From positions 6,671,001-6,735,000 of the forward strand of contig BRXU01000003.1 in assembly GCA_030267565.1 (NCBI GenBank): DNA of 64,000 bases, read 5' to 3'. Of this stretch, positions 33,946 to 45,500 are shown piece after piece. The translations under genes were made by a program, and so were the position numbers. The stretch is from Pleodorina starrii. Its lineage: Eukaryota; Chlorophyta; Chlorophyceae; Chlamydomonadales; Volvocaceae. How positions within the stretch are numbered: the first letter of the stretch is position 1; every line of letters starts with the position of its first letter. The notes under the pieces are model-generated. The model searched no databases, was not told the origin of the DNA, and saw nothing but the letters and a program-made list of their open reading frames with translations.

Positions 33946-35569
33946 GAGCGGGTGGTTGCCTAGCCTTGTGTCGTCGCGCGTCATGTCTCGTGGTTGTGGG
34001 GGGATTGGATCGGCGAGCTGTCCAGCCAGGCTGGGGGACGGGTGTGTGCGAAAGCTCGCGTCGCGATACCGTACAACACTGTACCCGGTACCCAGCACAG
34101 CAGCGCGACTGCCCGCGGCGGAGGTTGCGCTTTCCGTGTCTGTCAAGGACTATTACTCTACTCGGCACGTGAGGAGGAACGCAGCGGTCTTTCATGGCGC
34201 GGGGGCTGTCGGGAAACGCGAGCCCAGCAGGACGCGGTGGTTAACGGTCCATGCAAGACGAGGACTGCGGTACGCTCATTTCATTTCATTTCATGGCGGC
34301 CGGCCACTGTTGCCTGGTTACCGTACAGGGCCCCACACAGCCTTGGCATGGCCCGCCGGCGCTGGCTGCTGGTGCCGCCGGCCAGTGATTCGGATTTCCT
34401 CCTGGAGGCTCCGGGCAGGCACGGTCACGAGAACGCGCCCACCTTGCAGGAAGAGTCCTTGAAGGGCACACAGCATAAAGTAATTGTGAAGAGCACACGG
34501 AAAAAAATAAACAACAGCCACAGCAATGAAGTGCGGGGACAACGCGTTGCCCTGCCGACAAGGGTAATATTCATCAGGTGCGAGCTGTGCCGGTGCAGCT
34601 GCCAATGGAGCACGCACGAAGCAAGGCGGGAGATGAAACCCACCGCCGCCCTCTGCGATCGCACATCACGATCTCAACAAAACCCTGAAACAACCCTGAA
34701 CAAATAATTAAGAAACATACAAAACACCAAAAAAACATACAACACGTACTTGAACGGTATCCGTGTATCACATACGCCTCCTCCGTTCCGCCATCCCGGC
34801 AACACAAGGCCCACCGACGCTCGCCACCAAGTAACGCTTACCAGAACTCAACAGAACCCACTGTTTACCAGAACTCAACAGAACCCACACTGCCGACTGC
34901 AACACTGCTGCACTTATGTGGGGCTCCCATGTGAAATTGACGCGGCCGCCTGCAGCAGCACTGATGGGGCCCAGCAGTGTATACAATAATGTATGTCTGG
35001 GTCGCGAGGGTCTAATCACTATCACTATGCAGAAACAAACGAACACACGCTGCCGAGTTGCGCCCGGGATATATTAGGAGTGTGCATGCTGTGGGTGCTT
35101 CGAGCCCCGACGCTCGATGGCACAAACGGGCTTCATCACGCGGCGGAATGCCCTCTCGAGTAACGATGAATCGCGCAATGACCCCCCAACCCAACCCCAC
35201 CCGTCAGATGGTCATACATAAACACGCACCGTGCACTGTCCGCCCCCGTCGCACGGACAGTGGCACGAGGGCGGACACTGTAACGTCAAAATACAAAATA
35301 CAAAATACAAAAGGCCGCCGCTGTAAAGAGTCGCCTTCCGCTTCCGTCCGGTGTGTGAAGCCGCCATCCATTTTAGAGAGGTACGGCCTTGCCAAAGCGG
35401 CGCAAATAAGAACTACCCCTTTGACGGGCACCTTTGGCACCAGCGGCTCCGAAACCTCGCCTGTCAATGTGATTGGCTCGCTGGAGGTGGGGGAGTCCGC
35501 ACCCGCGGCTCCACGAACCGGCCCGCATCTACAACCCCCGCCCCCACACATCGTCCGCAACAGATCGGG
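33946..35569. other. Intergenic region between convergent genes
   Basis: It lies between the stop codon of the SIL1-like gene (plus) and that of the lipase gene (minus). It includes a TCATT repeat near 34276-34294 and a duplicated CCAGAACTCAACAGAACCCA near 34842-34888. A TGTAA at 35277-35281 on the plus strand might serve the SIL1-like gene but is far from it. No gene is recognised. Confidence 0.4.
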
Positions 35570-38500
35570 TCAGACGGGGCCGGTCTGCACCGCCGCATCG
35601 GGGCCCGCGGCCGGCAGGACCGTCAGCGCAACCGCGGGCGCCTTCGCCCGCTTGCTGCCGTTGCCGCTGTGGCCGCCGCCGCCGCTCCTCCAGCCTCCGA
35701 AACCGGACAGGGACGGCGGACTCGCGTCGCCGCGCATTTGCAGAACCGCCTGACGGGGCAAGGAAGCGGCAGCGGACAGCGGACAGTGAACGCAGGGAGG
35801 GCAGGCGACAGAGGGGAGGGGAGACACAAAGGCGGGTCATGTGCGGGGGTGCAGTGCAGGTCTAGTCATGTGCGTGCTACAATCTCCAGCGGCCCATGCA
35901 AGCGTTGCAGCCAGTCGGATGTGTCGGGGGGATAGGGGGGGCCCGGGCCCCAACACCACATCTCCCCACCCATACACACACACACCACCACCACCACCAC
36001 CGTGGACTTGACCCGCGTGCGGCAAGCAAACACGCGCACAGCCCCACCGCACAGCCACACGCGCACAGCCACACGCGCACAGCCACACCACACAGCCACA
36101 CCGCCTGCGCTGCGCTCACCGCCTGCATCGCAGACATGGTGTTGTCCGGCAGGTGGTCAAGAAACATGGAGCGGGAGACCACCAGCCCCGCCTGCATCAG
36201 GTCCTTCACCTGGATCCACCTGCGCGCCGAAACCAGGATCCACGAGCAGCAGCAACAGGGCCCAGACCAGGATCCAGATCAGGATCCAGGGCCTTACATA
36301 CACACACAAGAGAGATCCGCCATCCTACACCAATCCTTACACGGTGGGAGGGGACCGTGCTCTGTGGGATAAGAAAAACGATACCGCAGCGGAGGGACTG
36401 ACCGGTAGGCGACCGAGAACCTATGCAGTACTGCCTCCGGTGGGTTAGCGCCGGGCTTGTGAACCCAGGTTCTGGACATACCGGTACGGACCGCACCCCA
36501 CCTGCACACGTAGCTGGCGTTCCGGGCGCTCCCGTCCAGCAGGCAGACGTTGCAGCTGCAGCAGGGGGGCTCCACATCCTGGGGTTTGCGGCGCTCCACA
36601 TACAGCATGTGGCCGGGAGGCACGAAGTCGCGGGCGCCGTCGAACTGCTGAGCCACCTTGCAGCGAGGGGTGTCCTGCGGCCGGGGGGGGGACACACGCG
36701 CGTGGGCGGCGGTGACGGGCGGGAGGAAACGGGCGGGGAGGAATCGAGCCGGGTGGGCGGAAACGAGGGTTACGACTGAAGCCGAGGCGGGCAGGGGACG
36801 AGGGGGAGCGGCTTTGCAGCTTGCCGCGTTCCGCAGCCGGGGGGAGGAGGAGGCCGGGAGCCAAAGGGCGGGGGGAGGGACGGACTCCGGAGCCAGCGAC
36901 CGCAGCTGCAGCGGCAACGGCAGGACAGTGGCCAGGATGAGCACTCAGGACGCTGCTCTTTAACCCCCGCGTGCAGCCAACCCACGTCGCCGCTACCGAT
37001 GCAGCACACAGCAGCGGCGGCAGGCACGGCGCCCGGGGCCGCAGGCCCCGATCGTCCGCCGCAGCTGGCCCTCCAACAACCACCACCTCAACCGCCAACC
37101 GCCTCACCTTCCTCACCTTCAGGCGGTCGTGGTGCTTGTCCGTCACCACCTGCAGCTCCCGCTTCAGCTCCTGGCCCTCCCCGAGGAAGACCTGCTCCAG
37201 GGAAGGCCGCTCCCTCAGCAGGATCAGGCGGCCCATGACCGACAGCTTGTTCAGACGGCTGTGTACCGACACCCAGACCAGTTGCTGCGGGTGCCGACCC
37301 ATGGGTCACGGGGTCGGTGTCACAGGGAGGGATACAGGGGCGCGGGGACGGGAGGGGATTTAGCGCGGGAGAAAATCTTCGCTGGCCTGCACAGGAAGTC
37401 GGTTCCGAGCGCAGGAGAGCTCGCAGCGCAACACAGCGCCATTGGGGTAGCGCCGCCTGGCCGCCTGGCCGCTGGGAGGCGGGAGGCGAGAGGCGGGAGG
37501 CGCTTTTCTCAATACACCCCTCCCCCGCGCATCCACACATCCTGACGACGGGATCCATTCCTGCCCCAGCCAGCAGCCGCCATGTCCCCTGTGTCTCTCC
37601 CTCTCCCGCAGCCAACGCTTCTCTCCGCCGCCTGGGGAGCGAGCAGGACTGGATAACCCCCCCCCCCGTAGTCCAAGCCTGTTTGCTCCCTGCTGGTGCT
37701 GCTGCCGGTAGTGCTGGTGCTGGTACCTGGTAGTGCTGCTGCTGGTGCTGGTGTTAGTGCTGCTGCTGGTGTTGCTGTTGCTGCTGCCCACTCACCCACT
37801 CACCCACTCACCCCCCCACCCCCCCACCCACCCACCCACCCCCCCACCCACCCACCCACCCACCCAACCCACCCACTCACCACACCCACCCACCCACCCA
37901 CCTGCACCAGGGCCTCCATGGTCTGAACCCCCAGGCGCGGAATCATGTCCTTCGCGTGCGTCACCGAGATGCAGAAGCCGTGGGTCAGCTCCGCGGCCTG
38001 CGACAGACAGCACCGGCAACAGCGTGACAGGGCAGGCATACCGAACAGCGCAGCACACCTCCCTAGATTGCCCCGTAGATCCCCACCCCAGATTCGCACG
38101 CTGCTCCGGAACCCTTCACCCCATCAAGCCTTCGTCGTTGGGATCTGATCCAATTCTGATCCAATTCTGATCCAATTCTGATCCAATTCTGATCCAAGCC
38201 CCCTACACATAAGGGTACGAGCTCCACAACACTCCTCCATCGACAGCCCTGCTGTCACCTTGGGGCTCATGAGTCCCCCCGGCGGCGCAAACGCCCAGCA
38301 GCGCAGGTTGGGAAACTCCCGGTGGAGCAGCGGCCCCAGCAACCCCGTGACGCCGGCGCCCAGGCTGTGGCCTGCGGGTGTCGGGTGCAGTTGGGTCCAG
38401 GGTGGGGCGGTAGGTTGAAGGAGGCACTAAGGGCGGCACTCGGGACGCCCGAAAGCGGGAGGCTGCGGGTGTTGGTAGGTCGCACCGCACAGCTGGTGGC

Positions 38501-40290
38501 TCCTGGATCACGTTCATGATCCCGCGGCTGCGGCTGTGGCTGCGGCTGCAACTGACCGCAGCCCCGGTGGGTGCAGGCAGCCAGCTACACATGCAAAGGA
38601 CACGCATCGCCGAGTTTACTTTCGCTAGGGACTTTCCGGGCCCACCCACCCGAACCCAGCTACCCACCCACCCGAACCCGGCTACCCACCCGAACCCGGC
38701 TAACCACCCACCCACCCACCCGTGATCACAAGGCGGTATCCCGAGCAGGCCCCCCGAAGCCGCTGCGCCACCGCCCGCGCGCGCTCCGAGGGCAGCTGCC
38801 GCAGCAGCTGCTGCTGCGCCGCCTCGTCCTCCGGCCAGGTCGCCACCACCGCCCGCAGCACGCCTTGCTCCCGAATGTCGCTGAGGATGGCCCGCGTTGA
38901 CTGCAGCATGCCGCGATGCGCCCACAGCACTCGTCGGCCGGTGCCGTCCTACGGGGGAGGGGGAGGAGGAGGAGGCCGCAGGCTGGTTTCGGAGGCGGAG
39001 GGTACAAAGACAAACGTGGAGAGGGAGACGAAGGATACGAGACTTGGGCGAGTGGGGCAGCAAAAATGGGGGAAATGGTCTGGATACCGGCGGGCAAGTC
39101 GGCTGGAGAATGGGGGACAGAGCGAGTAGCGGGCGGGAAGCTGGCGGCGCCGTGCCTAGCAGGGCGCTGAGGTACGGATAGGGCACGACGAGAGTCGCTG
39201 CAGGTCGGACCGAGGCGCCGCTGTGAGTGCAATCCTCAGGGCGCGCGCGATATGTTCTCCCGCCGCGAGGAAAGCACAAACCGCACATCCATCTCTTTCT
39301 CGCCCCGCGTTACCCCGACCCCCCGGCCCGCGCCGGCATGCCCTGGCCTGCCGTACCGTGCTGGGCACGCCCGGCACGTCGTACTCTGCCGGCTCACAGA
39401 GCAGGTCCGTCACCATGTCGCTGAGCGACAGCGAGCCGCGCACGCCCACAACCACGGAGTGCCGCTGCCGGTCGAGCGCGATGTAGTACGGCAGCAGCCC
39501 GCCGACGCGGTTTTGGTAGCAGACGTACAAGATGTCGTCATCCGGCACCTCGGTGAGCTGCGTGATGGCCTCCCGCTCTAGCAGCTTGGAGGCGCTGCAG
39601 CAGCCCTTTGAGGGGCGAGGTGATGGTGGTGGTGGTGGTCGGCGTGGTGGTGGTGGTGGTGATGGTGGTGGTGGTTGAAAATGCAACATCACGGGGTCGA
39701 ACCCGGGAGCGGGAAGGCGGAGGTTTGGGCGGGGGTGTCATGCAGCGGAATGCGGGTTCCGAATCACATACCATATGCCATGGGTCGCAGCCACCCTTCC
39801 CTTCCCTACCCTGCCCGCCAGGTAAGGCAGCCGGCGAGGCCCCATGCCCTGAGGCCCGCAAGACATGTGCGGCTTAGGGCTAAACCCTAAGCCCTCCCGC
39901 CCCCCCTCCCTCCCTCCCTGCCGCAGTGATGCATCGCACACGGCCCAAACGGCTGCGCCCCTTTTGCTGCGCCCCCGCCTGCGTACCTCGCCTCGCTCCC
40001 TCCCTGCGCGACCGCGCTCACCTCCGAGGGCCCGTAGTCGGGGCCCAACGGCCGAATGAAGTAACTCGACTGCCGGCAGCAGCCGCAGCTGCGACCCCAG
40101 CACAGCCGGCAGCAGTTGTGCACTGCAGCGGCGGGCAGCGGCGAGGTGGTGCGACCCAGCCACGCAGTCAGCCACGTTGCGTTGCGGATTTCACTTGGGT
40201 TTACCCTTGGGGTTACCATTAAGCATGATCGGTGCGAGTGCAGTGCAGTGCAGGTGCAGTGCGAGGAGGGAACCCGGAGAGCACTCGGCG

Positions 40291-40323
<33 letters not shown>

Positions 40324-42540
40324 CCCACCCACCCACCGTGCAGCCGGTTCATCCACAGGAACATCTTCCAGCCGTACACTGCCGTAGCGAACCGCATGTA
40401 GTACAGGGCCTCCTCCATTACCTGGCGGGCGGCGAAGCGGCCCGGGGGTTCGGGCGTGTGAACATGCGTGTTGGCGCGTCTGCAAGTCACCCAACCCGAC
40501 CCAACCCAACGCAGGGACTCATCCGCGTTCATGTCAACACGTCTGGAGCGAGGGGGGCACTGAGCGAGAGGGCACAGGTCCGCTGACCCCATCCCACATA
40601 CCTCAAGGCTTGCGTTGGGTGGGTTCAAGTCGCCGGAGCCCCATTCCTGCAGCGGACAGCTCCCCACGCGCCCGTCGTCGTCGTCGTCGTCGTCGCGACG
40701 CGTCACCTGGGCGCGCCGCGCCGCCTCACCGACAGACCCCACACACCCCGGCAGCAGCTCACCGCAGCCCCCATTGGGACACACGGCACTTGCGGCAGAC
40801 GTGGTTTCGGCGCCGTTGATGGCCGGACATCGAGCCGCAGGAACCCCCGCAGTCACTTCGGCAGCTGAGCTTGGCGCGGAGGTGGTGGTGAAAGAGGCTG
40901 CGGGACAAGAGCCGTCGACGACCGCGTCGGGGGCGGCGGCGGCCGCGGCCGCGGCAATGGTGTTGGCGGGGCCGGCGGTTGTGATGGTGGTGGCGACTTG
41001 CTCCAGGCCCGCCGGCTCCGAGACCACGGGGCCGAGCTCCAGCACCACGTGATGACCCGCTGCCGCCGCAGCGCCTGGCTGCTGGGGCCCAGCCGACTCG
41101 TGCCGATGCGTCGGCTTGGCCGCGTCGCTGCGCCCTGTGCAGGTGAAGAGTGAGGACACGAGCAGCGGCGCGGCAGCACACGGGGGAGAGTGCCAGGAGT
41201 GGGCAGCAGGGACATACGCGCGACGGCAGATGGCTGGCAGCGCTTCTGGCCCTTGTGACAGTCCTAAGCGCCTGCCACGCACGGCACTGCGGTGCAAGAT
41301 CAGACAGCTAATAAGGCGCCGGGGCAGCAGCATCGGGCCCGGGCTCGTGGACACCGACCCAGCGACCTCCGTCACCCACCCACCCACCTCATCATACTCT
41401 TCTATCTCGTATTCTACTAACACGCTTTCCTCCAATTCTTCTCCCTATTTTTCTTCCTTATCGTCTAATCCTACTCGCCTTCTCTAGCACTCTTCTTCTT
41501 TGATTTTAATATCTATCTTTTAACCAGTTGCTATGCATCCTCCCTCTATCTAATTTCTTTACAACTTATATTCCAAGACTAGCCTTATTATCAGCTAATT
41601 TTTCGGTAATTCAACCCACCTTGATCCCTGCTTGCTTTTGCATTACTTATTTGTCACATTTCACTACTTGTTTTACCAATCTTTTTTTCATAGTGTATCT
41701 ATTCTCTAATGGCCGTTTCACCGCTTCATATCTACCATATATTTCTTATCTCCGTTTAAATTTTATATCCATATCTTCTATATCATATTTCTTTTCATTT
41801 GAATCTCTTCTTAAAAAATTATATTTATTTTATTAATCTATCCGATAAATTATTAATACATACCAATTTCCTCTTAAATATAAACCTCATTTCTTTTACT
41901 CCTTATCTTCATCTATTCTTACCCCCTTCCTCTCTTCATTCTCCCCCTTCCTCTTACTAAACCCCCCCCAATATTAATTAACTTATTCTAATTCTTTCTA
42001 ACTTAACCTCTCCTACTCTACCTCTTCCTTTTTTTCTATTTCTCCACTACTCCCACCTACCCCTCTTCCACTCAATTCATTTACATCTCAAACTAAAATC
42101 TAAAACCCATCACTCCAAATAATCTCCACTCCTAACACCCCTAATACCCATCTCTCACCTAATCTACCAAACTCTACAATAACCAAAACCCTCCCCACCC
42201 CTCATACTCCACCCCCTCAATCCTTTCAACTATACACCCCTTCCCCCCTATCCCCCTCCTAATAAACCACACCAACCCAAAACAACAACTACCCCTACTT
42301 ATTATTTAATCAACTTCTATAATCCAATCTACTCCCACTTCTTCTAATATCTTTATCCTACCTCTATTTACTACCACCTATAACTCAACATTTCACTACA
42401 ACTTCTTACATCATTTCTCTTCCTTTTTTTCCCCTTTTTCCCCCTTTTTTCCCCCTTTTTCCATTTTGTGTGTTCCCCTTTCCCCCTTTGTGTTCCCCTG
42501 TGTGTGTGTGTGTGGTGTTGGGGGGGGTGTGGCCCCCCCC

Positions 42541-42575
<35 letters not shown>

Positions 42576-45500
42576 ACCCCCCCGCGGGTGTGTTCCACCC
42601 CCCCGGCCGTCCGAACATCTGTAGCTTGGGGCACGCACAGAAGTGAGGTCCGATCATAAGTGTTCGAATCTGCCCGCCTACCCCGACAATCGGAGGTAAG
42701 CTTGTCAGAAGGCACGACCCCGTCAGCAGTGGGGTTCGATCAGGAGTGTTCGAATCTGCCCGCCTACCCCGACAATCGGAGGTAAGCTTGTCAGAGGGCA
42801 CGACCCCGTCAGAAGTGAGGTTCGATCAGGAGTGTTCGAATCTGCCCGCCTACCCCGACAATCGGAGGTAAGCTTGTCAGAGGGCACGACCCCGTCAGAA
42901 GTGAGGTCCGATCAGGAGTGTTCGAATCTGCCCGCCTACCCCGACAATCGGAGGTAAGCTTGTCAGAGGGCACGACCCCGTCAGAAGTGAGGTCCGATCA
43001 GGAGTGTTCGAATCTGCCCGCCTACCCCGACAATCGGAGGTAAGCTTGTCAGAGGGCACGACCCCGTCAGAAGTGAGGTCCGATCATAAGTGTTCGAATC
43101 TGCCCGCCTACCCCGACAATCGGAGGTAAGCTTGTCAGAGGGCACGACCCCGTCAGCAGTGGGGTCCGATCAGGAGTGTTCGAATCTGCCCGCCTACCCC
43201 GACAATCGGAGGTAAGCTTGTCAGAGGGCACGACCCCGTCAGCAGTGGGGTCCGATCAGGAGTGTTCGAATCTGCCCGCCTACCCCGACATTCGGAGGTA
43301 AGCTTGTCAGAGGGCACGACCCCGTCAGAAGTGGGGTCCGATCATAAGTGTTCGAATCTGCCCGCCTACCCCGACAATCGGAGGTAAGCTTGTCAGAGGG
43401 CACGACCCCGTCAGAAGTGGGGTCCGATCATAAGTGTTCGAATCTGCCCGCCTACCCCGACAATCGGAGGTAAGCTTGTCAGAGGGCACGACCCCGTCAG
43501 CAGTGAGGTCCGATCATAAGTGTTCGAATCTGCCCGCCTACCCCGACAATCGGAGGTAAGCTTGTCAGAGGGCACGACCCCGTCAGCAGTGGGGTCCGAT
43601 CAGGAGTGTTCGAATCTGCCCGCCTACCCCGACAATCGGAGGTAAGCTTGTCAGAGGGCACGACCCCGTCAGCAGTGGGGTCCGATCAGGAGTGCTCGAA
43701 TCTGCCCGCCTACCCCGACAATCGGAGGTAAGCTTGTCAGAGGGCACGACCCCGTCAGCAGTGGGGTCCGATCATAAGTGTTCGAATCTGCCCGCCTACC
43801 CCGACAATCGGAGGTAAGCTTGTCAGAGGGCACGACCCCGTCAGCAGTGGGGTCCGGTCAGGTGTGTTCGAATCTGCCCGCCTACCCCGACAATCGGAGG
43901 TAAGCTTGTCAGAGGGCACGACCCCGTCAGCAGTGGGGTCCGATCAGGAGTGTTCGAATCTGCCCGCCTACCCCGACAATCGGAGGTAAGCTTGTCAGAA
44001 GGCACGACCCCGTCAGAAGTGGGGTCCGATCAGGAGTGTTCGAATCTGCCCGCCTACCCCGACAATCGGAGGTAAGCTTGTCAGAGGGCACGACCCCGTC
44101 AGAAGTGAGGTCCGATCATAAGTGTTCGAATCTGCCCGCCTACCCCGACAATCGGAGGTAAGCTTGTCAGAAGGCACGACCCCGTCAGAAGTGAGGTCCG
44201 ATCAGGAGTGTTCGAATCTGCCCGCCTACCCCGACAATCGGAGGTAAGCTTGTCAGAGGGCACGACCCCGTCAGAAGTGAGGTCCGATCATAAGTGTTCG
44301 AATCTGCCCGCCTACCCCGACAATCGGAGGTAAGCTTGTCAGAGGGCACGACCCCGTCAGCAGTGGGGTCCGATCAGGAGTGTTCGAATCTGCCCGCCTA
44401 CCCCGACAATCGGAGGTAAGCTTGTCAGAAGGCACGACCCCGTCAGCAGTGGGGTCCGATCAGGAGTGTTCGAATCTGCCCGCCTACCCCGACATTCGGA
44501 GGTAAGCTTGTCAGAGGGCACGACCCCGTCAGAAGTGGGGTCCGATCATAAGTGTTCGAATCTGCCCGCCTACCCCGACATTCGGAGGTAAGCTTGTCAG
44601 AGGGCACGACCCCGTCAGAAGTGGGGTCCGATCATAAGTGTTCGAATCTGCCCGCCTACCCCGACAATCGGAGGTAAGCTTGTCAGAGGGCACGACCCCG
44701 TCAGCAGTGGGGTCCGATCATAAGTGTTCGAATCTGCCCGCCTACCCCGACAATTGGAGGTAAGCTTGTCAGAGGGCACGACCCCGTCAGCAGTGGGGTC
44801 CGATCAGGAGTGTTCGAATCTGCCCGCCTACCCCGACAATCGGAGGTAAGCTTGTCAGAGGGCACGACCCCGTCAGCAGTGGGGTCCGATCAGGAGTGCT
44901 CGAATCTGCCCGCCTACCCCGACAATCGGAGGTAAGCTTGTCAGAGGGCACGACCCCGTCAGCAGTGGGGTCCGATCATAAGTGTTCGAATCTGCCCGCC
45001 TACCCCGACAATCGGAGGTAAGCTTGTCAGAGGGCACGACCCCGTAAGAAGTGGGGTCCGGTCAGGTGTGTTCGAATCTGCCCGCCTACCCCGACAATCG
45101 GAGGTAAGCTTGTCAGAGGGCACGACCCCGTCAGCAGTGGGGTCCGATCAGGAGTGTTCGAATCTGCCCGCCTACCCCGACAATCGGAGGTAAGCTTGTC
45201 AGTGGGCACGACCCCGTAAGAAGTGGGGTCCGGTCAGGTGTGTTCGAATCTGCCCGCCTACCCCGACAATCGGAGGTAAGCTTGTCAGAGGGCACGACCC
45301 CGTCAGCAGTGGGGTCCGATCAGGAGTGTTCGAATCTGCCCGCCTACCCCGACAATCGGAGGTAAGCTTGTCAGTGGGCACGACCCCGTCAGAAGTGGGG
45401 TCCGATCATAAGTGTTCGAATCTGCCCGCCTACCCCGACAATCGGAGGTAAGCTTGTCAGAGGGCACGACCCCGTCAGCAGTGGGGTCCGATCAGGAGTG

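Noticed and set aside
40191..41435. Single 414-codon open frame as one exon
   Set aside because: It contains two lipase exons plus read-through introns with low-complexity Ser/Pro/Cys; the phase-consistent splice sites split it.
41528..41836. 102-codon open frame in the AT-rich zone
   Set aside because: It lies in the G-poor tract, has extreme composition, and has no family features; low G makes stop codons containing G rare.
42628..42800. Telomeric repeat at the array edge
   Set aside because: No TTTAGGG or TTTTAGGG repeat is present; the C-rich run is homopolymeric.
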